Source: an uncultured Pedobacter sp.
GTDB lineage: Bacteria > Bacteroidota > Bacteroidia > Sphingobacteriales > Sphingobacteriaceae
Reading direction: 5' to 3'
Length of the DNA stretch: 9,536 bases
NCBI RefSeq assembly: GCF_946479715.1
Contig: NZ_CAMLHF010000210.1
Coordinates: 1 to 9,536, forward strand
Made by a program: the position numbers and the translations under genes. Position 1 is the stretch's first letter, and every line of letters begins with the position of its first letter. This document shows positions 1-6,185 of the stretch, piece by piece. The notes beneath the pieces are model-generated. The model was not told the DNA's origin, did no database searches, and was given only the letters and a program-made list of their open reading frames with translations.

Positions 1-542
1 ATAGTTTTTGCAGGCCCAATAGTTACAAAGCTTTTAATTAATTCCACGCTTGTATCTATCAATGCTGGTAATTCTGGTTGTTCTTCTTTATAGAAGTTTG
101 AAAGGACATAATCGGCTTGCCTACCTTTAGGAAAATCATCACCGATCCCAAAACGTAAGCGAGGATATCCTTGTCCGCCACACAAACCTTCAATACTTCT
201 TAGGCCATTGTGTCCGGCACTACTGCCTTGCATCTTTAAACGTAATTTACCCAGTGGCAACGCAAGATCATCAACAATAACCAGAACATTTTCCAAAGGG
301 ATACGCAACTCATGCATCCAATAATTTACAGCCTTACCACTTAAATTCATAAAAGTGGTTGGCTTTATTACGTGTAGCTTCTTGCCTTTAAATGAAACCT
401 CCGAATAATAAGCAAGCCGTAAATTAGAAAAAGTACCACCAAGCTGCTTAACCAACTCATCAGCTATGTTAAATCCAATATTATGCCTGGTATAAGCATA
501 TTCAGGTCCTATATTCCCTAAACCAACTATTAAGTATTTCAT
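1..542 (-). CDS. pth: Peptidyl-tRNA hydrolase, 3' end off the window
   Basis: Peptidyl-tRNA hydrolase cleaves the ester bond of peptidyl-tRNAs that drop off the ribosome and so recycles tRNA; it is a cytosolic monomer. The ATG is at 542-540 and 180 residues are readable before the left edge, with no stop codon seen. The family is usually about 185-195 residues, so only a short C-terminal tail should be missing. The family's active-site positions are all present: GLGN with Asn10, TRHN with His20 (catalytic base), PTTFMNLSG with Asn66, VDD with Asp91, and GHNGL with Asn112. This start is preferred because the N-terminus MKYLIVGLGN is the usual beginning of the family. The gene lies downstream of rplY on the same strand, separated by a strong terminator, and has its own promoter-like box directly before the ATG. 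The reading frame is intact over the visible part. The family assignment is very secure. Confidence 0.96.
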   Translation of the reverse strand, partial: MKYLIVGLGNIGPEYAYTRHNIGFNIADELVKQLGGTFSNLRLAYYSEVSFKGKKLHVIKPTTFMNLSGKAVNYWMHELRIPLENVLVIVDDLALPLGKLRLKMQGSSAGHNGLRSIEGLCGGQGYPRLRFGIGDDFPKGRQADYVLSNFYKEEQPELPALIDTSVELIKSFVTIGPAKT

Positions 543-547
543 TGCTG

Positions 548-555
548 CAAAGATA
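548..555 (-). promoter_or_regulatory. Probable -7 box of a pth promoter
   Basis: On the minus strand this reads TATCTTTG, an exact match to the Bacteroidota -7 consensus TAnnTTTG. It ends 5 bases before the pth ATG, so transcription would begin at or next to the start codon and the mRNA would be nearly leaderless. No clear TTG/TTTG -33 box lies at the usual 19-21 base distance, which lowers confidence. The terminator just upstream supports a separate promoter for pth. Confidence 0.45.
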
Positions 556-597
556 ATAGTTTACTTGACATGCATTTTCGGTAATTCTATTTTCACA

Positions 598-634
598 AAA
601 AAAGCAGCACTAAGAGAATTAGTGCTGCTTTTTT
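598..634 (-). terminator. Intrinsic terminator after rplY
   Basis: A perfect 16-bp stem (598-613 with 619-634) encloses a 5-base loop. The core is GCAGCACTAA, followed on the minus strand by a run of seven T. It starts 18 bases beyond the rplY stop codon (653-655) and should end the prs-rplY transcript. Because the stem is flanked by A on one side and T on the other, it could also work on the plus strand, but no plus-strand gene enters from the left within the window. Confidence 0.9.
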
Positions 635-652
635 ATGTTTAGCTAATTCGAA

Positions 653-1231
653 TTATTTCTTGTTAGCTTCTTGCTCTGCTTGTTTCAATGCTCTTGACAT
701 ACCTACAGAAACGATAGTATCTTCAGGAGTATTAGTAATAACGTAGTCACCTTTTTGAAGGTCACGAACACGGAATAAGTTACCAACTTCTAATTTCGCA
801 ATACTTACTTCCACTGTTTGCGGCATATCTTTAGGCAATGCTTTAACGCGAAGTTTACGTAATTTTTGAACTAGTTTACCACCCATTTTAACACCTGGAG
901 AAGTTCCGGTTAATTTAACAGGAATTTCCATTAGAATTTCTTTGTCATCAAATAACTGAAGAAAATCTACGTGTAATAATAAGTCAGTTAATGGGTGAAA
1001 TTGTAATTCTTTGATAATAGCTTTGATTTTCTTACCACCTAAAGTAATCTCAACAAAGTTAGCTTCTGGTGTATAAATAGCATCTTTTAATTCAGTTGTT
1101 ACTACAGCAAAATGTGCTTGTTCTTTACCACCATACAATACTGCAGGAACTTTGCCTTCATAGCGAAGCTCTTTAGCATCGCGTTTCCCTACGTTCTCTC
1201 TTGGAGAACCGCTAATTGCGATTGTTTTCAT
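653..1231 (-). CDS. rplY: 50S ribosomal protein L25 (Ctc/TL5 type)
   Basis: L25 binds 5S rRNA in the central protuberance of the large ribosomal subunit. The 192-residue product is the long Ctc/TL5 form: an N-terminal L25 domain (about residues 1-95, opening MKTIAISGSPRENVGKRDAK and containing VPAVLYGG) and a C-terminal beta domain (about 96-190, with PGVKMGGKLVQKLRKLRVKALP and the late VGNLFRVRDL segment). The short single-domain form of E. coli is about 94 residues, so this length fits the two-domain form usual in Bacteroidota. The basic tail ends in NKK. The start is preceded by an A-rich stretch with no Shine-Dalgarno sequence, as is normal in this phylum. It follows prs by 60 bases with no terminator between them, so the two are probably cotranscribed; a strong terminator follows it. 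The prs-rplY-pth order is a translation and nucleotide housekeeping block. Confidence 0.96.
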   Translation of the reverse strand: MKTIAISGSPRENVGKRDAKELRYEGKVPAVLYGGKEQAHFAVVTTELKDAIYTPEANFVEITLGGKKIKAIIKELQFHPLTDLLLHVDFLQLFDDKEILMEIPVKLTGTSPGVKMGGKLVQKLRKLRVKALPKDMPQTVEVSIAKLEVGNLFRVRDLQKGDYVITNTPEDTIVSVGMSRALKQAEQEANKK

Positions 1232-1291
1232 TTTTTTCTTGTTTAAATGTTTTGAAACCTTAATGGTCTCGTTATATATAGTTATTAAATA

Positions 1292-2233
1292 TTAAACGTT
1301 AAAAAGATCACTAATTGATCCATGCTCATTTACATTAGCAATTGCTTTTGCAAATAATGGCGCTGTTGAAAGCACTCTTATTTTTGGGCTATCTTGTTTT
1401 AAAGGGATTGTATCCGTTACAATCAATTCAGTTAACATCGAATTTTCAACAGTTTCATATGCTTTACCTGATAATACCGGATGTGTACAAACCGCTCTAA
1501 CACTTTTTGCCCCTTTTTCCATAATTAAAGCTGCCGCTTTAGCCAATGTACCTGCTGTATCGCAAATATCATCAATAAGCACAACATCTAATCCTACAAC
1601 ATCTCCAATTATAGACATCGATTCTATTTCATTGGCACGTTTACGGCGTTTATCGCAAATCACTACCTCAGCATTAAAAAATTTAGCAAAGGTACGTGCA
1701 CGATAAGATCCACCCATATCTGGTGAGGCTATGGTTAAATTTTCAAGTCCTAAACTCTTTATGTAAGGAACAAAAATCACTGAACCATCAAGGTGATCAA
1801 CCGGAATATCAAAAAATCCCTGAATCTGAGCTGCATGTAAGTCCATCGTCATGATTCTATGAATACCCGCAGATTTTAAAAGATTTGCTACTAATTTAGC
1901 CCCGATTGCTACTCTTGGCTTATCTTTTCTATCTTGTCTGGCTAATCCATAATAAGGAACAACCGCAGTTATGTAATGTGCAGACGCTCTTTTTGCAGCA
2001 TCAATCATCAATAACAGTTCCATTAAATTATCAGAAGGCTGATAGGTAGATTGGATAAGAAATACATCACACCCTCTCACAGTTTCATCATAAGAAGGCT
2101 GAAACTCACCATCGCTAAACTTACTTAAGGTTACACTACCAAGAGGCTTGCCGTAACTTTCGGCAATTTTATGTGCTAAATCTTTAGTACCGGTTCCGGC
2201 AAAAAGTTTAACTGGGTTAAATTGCAATGGCAT
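1292..2233 (-). CDS. prs: Ribose-phosphate pyrophosphokinase (PRPP synthetase)
   Basis: This enzyme makes 5-phosphoribosyl-1-pyrophosphate from ribose 5-phosphate and ATP. PRPP feeds purine, pyrimidine, histidine, tryptophan and NAD synthesis. The 313 residues match the usual length of class I enzymes. Visible motifs are FSDGEFQPSYDETVRG (39-54), the ATP-binding segment YYGLARQDRKDKPR (94-107), MDLHAAQIQGFF (130-141), the flexible catalytic loop around Lys195 in VICDKRRKR (191-199), and the PRPP-binding loop DDICDTAGT (221-229). The ATG at 2233 is the natural start because the family opens just before the KLFAGTG strand. Upstream there are only 24 bases before the T-tract of the tRNA-Gln terminator, and 18 of these are a perfect inverted repeat. 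Its transcription therefore probably depends on readthrough or a promoter hidden in the tRNA or terminator region. rplY follows 60 bases downstream. Confidence 0.97.
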   Translation of the reverse strand: MPLQFNPVKLFAGTGTKDLAHKIAESYGKPLGSVTLSKFSDGEFQPSYDETVRGCDVFLIQSTYQPSDNLMELLLMIDAAKRASAHYITAVVPYYGLARQDRKDKPRVAIGAKLVANLLKSAGIHRIMTMDLHAAQIQGFFDIPVDHLDGSVIFVPYIKSLGLENLTIASPDMGGSYRARTFAKFFNAEVVICDKRRKRANEIESMSIIGDVVGLDVVLIDDICDTAGTLAKAAALIMEKGAKSVRAVCTHPVLSGKAYETVENSMLTELIVTDTIPLKQDSPKIRVLSTAPLFAKAIANVNEHGSISDLFNV

Positions 2234-2251
2234 TATTGAAAAGTTTCAATA
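2234..2251 (-). repeat. Perfect inverted repeat touching the prs start codon
   Basis: Two 8-base arms, TATTGAAA (2234-2241) and TTTCAATA (2244-2251), are separated by 2 bases, and the repeat ends on the base before the prs ATG. It occupies the ribosome-binding position. It could be a protein-binding site or a weak AU hairpin in the mRNA. AT-rich sequence can produce such a repeat by chance, so its function is unproven. Confidence 0.5.
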
Positions 2252-2257
2252 CTGGTT

Positions 2258-2293
2258 AAAAAAAATCGGATTGCGGTTTAATTCACAATCCGA
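2258..2293 (-). terminator. Intrinsic terminator of tRNA-Gln
   Basis: An 8-bp stem (2266-2273 with 2286-2293, TCGGATTG/CAATCCGA) with a 12-base loop is followed on the minus strand by eight T (2265-2258). It begins 12 bases after the tRNA 3' end, in the position and orientation expected to terminate the tRNA transcript. It lies only 24 bases before the prs start. Confidence 0.8.
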
Positions 2294-2304
2294 ATATTGT
2301 TTAG

Positions 2305-2375
2305 TTGTCCGACCTGGATTCGAACCAAGACAAACGGTACCAAAAACCGTTGTACTACCCTTATACTATCGGACA
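2305..2375 (-). tRNA. tRNA-Gln, anticodon UUG
   Basis: The 71-base minus-strand sequence folds into a complete cloverleaf. The acceptor stem is TGTCCGA/TCGGACA (7 bp) with discriminator A. The D stem is GTAT/GTAC with loop AAGGGTA. The anticodon stem is ACGGT/ACCGT with loop TTTTGGT. The variable region has 4 bases, and the T arm is CTTGG-TTCGAAT-CCAGG. The anticodon TTG (2343-2341) reads CAA, giving glutamine. The weak T1-A72 closing pair is a known glutamine tRNA feature. The 3' CCA is not encoded and must be added after transcription. A promoter lies upstream and a terminator downstream, so it is a self-contained transcription unit. Confidence 0.96.
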
Positions 2376-2410
2376 ATCTTCCATCAAAAAGGTTGCTTTG
2401 AAATGGAATG

Positions 2411-2440
2411 CAAATCTACGCACATTTTTCAATTTTGCAA
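2411..2440 (-). promoter_or_regulatory. Promoter of tRNA-Gln (TTG-N19-TAGATTTG)
   Basis: On the minus strand TTG (2440-2438) is followed after exactly 19 bases by TAGATTTG (2418-2411), a full match to the Bacteroidota -7 consensus TAnnTTTG at the preferred spacing. The box ends 35 bases before the first base of the mature tRNA, leaving a short 5' leader to be removed by RNase P. This is the best-formed promoter in the window. Confidence 0.7.
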
Positions 2441-2802
2441 GGGGCAAATAAAAAAAATATAAAATAATTTATATCAAATAGATCCCTCTGCTTATTACTC
2501 CCAATAAATCAATCAGTTAATCCGATCATATTTTATAATTATTTTTTTGCTCAACCAACATTATTTCAACTAATGTTAATACAATAGGGCACAGACAAAG
2601 GAATAACGCCTTGTTTTAAGTTGATCGTGCATTTTTTCAATAACAATATACATACAAATTAGTGTATACTATATAAAGTAATTGTCTTAGGCAATAACGT
2701 TAAATTTGTTAAACACAGCTTTAGATTATACGATTATCAATCTTATTCTTTATTTTCGGACGCAATTAATTGCCTTTACATTAGTAACTACTTGATAACG
2801 AA
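2441..2802. other. Divergent AT-rich intergenic region without a gene
   Basis: About 360 bases separate the tRNA-Gln promoter (minus strand) from the start of the large membrane protein gene (plus strand). No credible coding frame is present. It holds several short symmetrical elements: AACATTA/TAATGTT (2557-2577, 7-base loop), TATACA/TGTATA (2647-2668, 10-base loop), and the perfect 12-base palindrome GCAATTAATTGC (2762-2773). A candidate promoter for the plus-strand gene lies at 2682-2708. None of the palindromes matches an operator that I recognise, and in sequence this AT-rich some are expected by chance. Confidence 0.6.
2682..2708 (+). promoter_or_regulatory. Candidate promoter of the DUF2723 gene
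   Basis: TAAATTTG at 2701-2708 matches TAnnTTTG exactly, with a TTG at 2682-2684. The 16-base spacing is shorter than the usual 19-21. The resulting 5' leader would be close to 90 bases and would contain the palindrome at 2762-2773. A weaker alternative is TATTTTCG at 2751-2758, which lacks a -33 partner. Confidence 0.35.
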
Positions 2803-5800
2803 ATGAATTATTCAAAAATCAATAACATTACCGGCTGGTTCTGTTTTGCCATTGCCACCTTAACCTATATTTTAACACTAGAGCCCTCTGTTAGTTTTTG
2901 GGACTGCGGCGAATTCATAGCCTCTGCTCTAAAAATGCAGGTGGTGCATCAACCAGGAGCCCCTTTATTTTTAATGATCCAGAGATTCTTCTCTTTATTT
3001 GCTCTTGGCGATGTTACTAAAGTGGCATATTTCATGAACGTAGGTTCTGCAGTTGCAAGTGGTGCCACTATATTATTTTTGTTCTGGACAATTACTGCCC
3101 TAGCCAAAAAGATCTTAATAAAAGACAAAGAAGAGATTTCTAAAGCCAACCTAATCTCAATTATGGGAGCGGGTGTTGTTGGTGCTCTAGCCTATACCTT
3201 TTCCGATAGTTTCTGGTTCTCGGCAGTTGAATCTGAAGTATATGCTTTATCTTCATTATTTACAGCTATAGTTTTCTGGGCTATATTGAAATGGGAAGCA
3301 CATGCCGATGAACCTCGTGCTGACAGGTGGTTATTATTTATAGCCTACATTATGGGGCTTTCGATAGGTATACACTTACTAAATCTGCTAACCATACCTG
3401 CTATTGCTTTCGTTTACTACTTTAAGAAAACTAAAAAAGCAACCACTTCAGGTATCGTAAAAACGGGTTTAATTGGTATTCTAATTTTAGCATTTATCCA
3501 ATACGGCATCATTCAATACCTGGTTTCTTTCGGTGCTTATTTTGACTTGTTTTTTGTAAATACTTTAGGCTTTGGCTTTGGGTCGGGAGTTATTTTCTTT
3601 GCAATATTATTAATAGGCGGTATTGTATGGGGTATTAGATATTCAATAAAACACCAAAAGAAAATCCTGAACCTTGCATTATTATCTACCGTATTAATCA
3701 TATTCGGATATGGATCTTTTGCAATGATCATTATCCGTGCTAAGGCAGACCCTAATCTAAATAATAGTGATCCTGATAATGCTTTCTCATTTCTAGGATA
3801 TCTTAATAGGGAACAATATGGTGATAGACCATTACTATTTGGACCTAACTATAACTCGCAAAAGGTAGATATTAAACAAGGTAAAACCCTTTACAGAAAA
3901 GGTGCTGAAAAGTATGAAGTTGCTGGAAGAAAAACTGATTACGAGTACGATAGAACCACACCTTTTCCGAGGATGTATAGTGATGATGCACGACATATAG
4001 GCTATTACAAGGACATGATGGGCTTTGATGATGCCCACTTCCCTAACCTTATAGATAACATTGGATTCTTTTTTGGTTATCAGACCGGCCAGATGTACAT
4101 GAGATACTTTATGTGGAACTTTGTAGGTCGCCAAAATGATGATCAGGGTCAGGGAAGCTTATACGAAGGCCAATGGCTAAGTGGGATTAAACCCATAGAT
4201 GCTGCTCGATTGGGCGATCAAAGTCACCTCCCTCCAACTATAACCGACAATAATGCATACAATAGATTCTTCTTTTTACCGCTCATATTAGGGCTACTGG
4301 GAGCAATATGGCATTTTCAGCGTAATCAAAAAGATGCAGGTATAATAGCATTGTTATTCTTCTTTACAGGCATGGCTATTGTATTATATCTTAATCAAAA
4401 GCCTATGGAGCCAAGGGAGCGGGATTATGCCTATGCCGGATCCTTTTATGCCTTTGCTATATGGATAGGTCTGGGAGCGCTGGCTTTAAAAGAGTGGCTA
4501 TTTAAGAAGGTCACCCCTGCTACAGGCGCTGTTCTGGCAACAGTTGTTGGATTGTTTGCAGCACCTGTAATCATGGCTGCCCAAGGATGGGATGATCATG
4601 ATCGTTCTACTAAACTCGTTGCTCATGATATAGCAGTTGATTACTTAGAATCCTGTGCACCAAATGCAATTCTATTTACCTATGGTGATAATGACACCTA
4701 TCCACTTTGGTACATACAGGAAGTTGAAAATGTTAGGCCGGATATCCGTCTTGTAAACCTAAGCTTATTTGATACTGATTGGTATATAAATGGAATGAAA
4801 CGTAAACAAAATGAATCTGAGCCATTGCCGATAAGCATGAAAGAATCTCAATACGTACAAGGCAATAGAGATGTAATGTATTACCAGGATTATAAAATTG
4901 CGGGTTCAATTGAACTGAGTAAGATTTTTGAGGTGTTAACTTCCGATAACGATGAAGATAAACTTCCTCTAAATGATGGTACTAAAGAAAACTTTATCCC
5001 AACCAAAAACTTTAAACTTACTGTAAACCGTGCTGATGTTATTAAAAATGGAGTAGTTAGCGCTGCAGATTCAGCTAAAATTGTTCCTGCCCTTGAGTGG
5101 AAATTTAACAAGAACTACGTTACTAAAGGCACTTTAGCAATGTTTGACATCCTTGTTCACAATAACTGGAAACGCCCTATTTATTTTGCCAGTACAGTAC
5201 CTTCAGAGCAATACAATGGCCTAGACAACTATTTATATAACGAAGGGCTTGCGATACGCCTGATGCCTTTAAAAATAGATAGTGCTGCCGGAAAAAGTGA
5301 CTTAGTAAACACTCCTGTTCTATACAATAACCTGATGAATAAATTCAAATGGGGCAATGTAAAGAATGCTCGTTATCTTGACACGCAATCATCAGATGAT
5401 ATCTCTATTTTCACAAGCATGTTTAACAATGCCATTACCGGCCTTGTTAAAGAAGGGAAAATTGAAGATGCTAAAAAAGTTGCGAACCGTTATTTCGAAG
5501 TAATGCCTGATAAATTCTATGGCATGCGTTCTATGATGGGAGCCTATTTTATGGCTGAAAATCTGTATACTTTGAATGACAACAAAAGAGCTAATGCTCT
5601 TATCGAAAGATCTGCAGACTATATACAAAAGGAACTTACTTATCTTGCTGATGTATCTAAGAGCAAAAATAAATTTATTGGCGGGCAGAACGTACAACTA
5701 GGTATGTCGTTCCTAAATCAAATGGCAAAAATAACTGAGGCAAATAAGGAAACTAAATTAAGTCAGAGCTTGACAAAACAATTCAGTGAATTAGAAGGAA

Positions 5801-5829
5801 GGTTTTCACAATATTTTGCACAACAATAA
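2803..5829 (+). CDS. DUF2723 (TMEM260-like, GT117) membrane protein, probable protein O-glycosyltransferase
   Basis: This 1008-residue protein belongs to the DUF2723 family, abundant in Bacteroidota. Its eukaryotic member TMEM260 is a protein O-mannosyltransferase (GT117, GT-C fold); the bacterial donor and acceptor are not known, so transfer of a lipid-linked sugar to exported proteins is an inference. After the first membrane segment (about 10-26) comes FWDCGEF with Asp34 and Glu37, the type of acidic motif at the first external loop used for catalysis by GT-C enzymes. Further hydrophobic segments continue to about residue 325, followed by an extracytoplasmic loop (about 330-485, starting DPNLNNSDPDNAFSFLGYLNREQYGDRPLLFG), then more segments including YLNQKPMEPRERDYAYAGSFYAFAIW. 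A soluble C-terminal part starts near AQGWDDHDRS and contains the conserved YGDNDTYPLWYIQEVENVRPD; its last 150 residues are helical and faintly TPR-like. The ATG at 2803 gives the expected N-terminus and has no Shine-Dalgarno sequence. It stands alone on the plus strand, convergent with accA. Confidence 0.88.
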   Translation: MNYSKINNITGWFCFAIATLTYILTLEPSVSFWDCGEFIASALKMQVVHQPGAPLFLMIQRFFSLFALGDVTKVAYFMNVGSAVASGATILFLFWTITALAKKILIKDKEEISKANLISIMGAGVVGALAYTFSDSFWFSAVESEVYALSSLFTAIVFWAILKWEAHADEPRADRWLLFIAYIMGLSIGIHLLNLLTIPAIAFVYYFKKTKKATTSGIVKTGLIGILILAFIQYGIIQYLVSFGAYFDLFFVNTLGFGFGSGVIFFAILLIGGIVWGIRYSIKHQKKILNLALLSTVLIIFGYGSFAMIIIRAKADPNLNNSDPDNAFSFLGYLNREQYGDRPLLFGPNYNSQKVDIKQGKTLYRKGAEKYEVAGRKTDYEYDRTTPFPRMYSDDARHIGYYKDMMGFDDAHFPNLIDNIGFFFGYQTGQMYMRYFMWNFVGRQNDDQGQGSLYEGQWLSGIKPIDAARLGDQSHLPPTITDNNAYNRFFFLPLILGLLGAIWHFQRNQKDAGIIALLFFFTGMAIVLYLNQKPMEPRERDYAYAGSFYAFAIWIGLGALALKEWLFKKVTPATGAVLATVVGLFAAPVIMAAQGWDDHDRSTKLVAHDIAVDYLESCAPNAILFTYGDNDTYPLWYIQEVENVRPDIRLVNLSLFDTDWYINGMKRKQNESEPLPISMKESQYVQGNRDVMYYQDYKIAGSIELSKIFEVLTSDNDEDKLPLNDGTKENFIPTKNFKLTVNRADVIKNGVVSAADSAKIVPALEWKFNKNYVTKGTLAMFDILVHNNWKRPIYFASTVPSEQYNGLDNYLYNEGLAIRLMPLKIDSAAGKSDLVNTPVLYNNLMNKFKWGNVKNARYLDTQSSDDISIFTSMFNNAITGLVKEGKIEDAKKVANRYFEVMPDKFYGMRSMMGAYFMAENLYTLNDNKRANALIERSADYIQKELTYLADVSKSKNKFIGGQNVQLGMSFLNQMAKITEANKETKLSQSLTKQFSELEGRFSQYFAQQ

Positions 5830-5832
5830 GGG

Positions 5833-5928
5833 GTAAGCTCGCATTCTGCTCTCCGGCTGCATTAAATTGGCTCAGAAAAAGAGCCAAATGAAAGCTAGGC
5901 CGGTTCACAGAAAACTCGCTTCCTACCG
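5833..5928 (+). repeat. 96-bp intergenic repeat, copy 1
   Basis: This copy begins 3 bases after the stop codon of the DUF2723 gene and matches the reverse complement of 6090-6185 at 94 of 96 positions (differences at 5893/6125 and 5909/6109). It has an internal perfect hairpin, TTGGCTC-N7-GAGCCAA (5867-5887), enclosed by CCGGC (5853-5857) and GCCGG (5899-5903), which could extend the fold. It carries no convincing gene. The 161 bases between the copies contain the shared terminator. Possible identities are a REP-like or MITE-like dispersed repeat, or a 3'-UTR element. Confidence 0.9.
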
Positions 5929-6005
5929 AACAAAGACAAATCAGGAATGAGTGCTGATTAATTAGCCAAACTCCTTTTCCAAAATTTAAAAGATTATTAA
6001 TAAAC

Positions 6006-6052
6006 ATAATAGAAAAAGGCCCCGAAATTTTATCGGGGCCTTTTTCTATTAT
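6006..6052. terminator. Bidirectional terminator between the convergent genes
   Basis: A perfect 20-bp stem (6006-6025 with 6033-6052) encloses a 7-base loop. The GC core GGCCCCGA/TCGGGGCC is flanked by five A on one side and five T on the other, so either strand gives a hairpin with a U tract. It should stop both the plus-strand DUF2723 transcript and the minus-strand accA transcript. It sits between the two copies of the 96-bp repeat. Confidence 0.92.
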
Positions 6053-6089
6053 TACGAATTTAACTATATAATTCTTTGACTATTTTAAG

Positions 6090-6185
6090 CGGTAGGAAGC
6101 GAGTTTTCCGTGAACCGGCCTAGCGTTCATTTGGCTCTTTTTCTGAGCCAATTTAATGCAGCCGGAGAGCAGAATGCGAGCTTAC
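6090..6185 (-). repeat. 96-bp intergenic repeat, copy 2
   Basis: This is the inverted partner of 5833-5928, 94/96 identical. Read on the minus strand it starts with the last base of the accA final codon and includes the accA stop codon TAA (6184-6182), then continues into the 3' UTR. The internal hairpin TTGGCTC-N7-GAGCCAA is at 6131-6151 and is unchanged; both mismatches to copy 1 fall outside it. No target-site duplication is obvious at either end. Confidence 0.9.

Noticed and set aside
2271..2462. 63-codon plus-strand open frame
   Set aside because: It runs across the tRNA-Gln gene, its terminator and its promoter on the opposite strand; the peptide is the antisense of a structural RNA.
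3835..4134. 99-codon minus-strand open frame inside the DUF2723 gene
   Set aside because: It is a shadow of a well-supported coding frame on the other strand and has no recognisable protein features.
5392..5697. 101-codon minus-strand open frame inside the DUF2723 gene
   Set aside because: It is antisense to the conserved C-terminal part of the membrane protein; it resembles no known family.
5783..6007. 74-codon minus-strand open frame
   Set aside because: It combines the antisense of the DUF2723 3' end, the repeat and intergenic sequence. It shares a peptide with the frame at 6110-6442 only through the repeat.
5833..6185. Complete insertion sequence or MITE with 96-bp terminal inverted repeats
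   Set aside because: No transposase and no target-site duplication are visible, and the interior holds a normal convergent-gene terminator. Two separate copies flanking the terminator fit better, though a MITE is not excluded.
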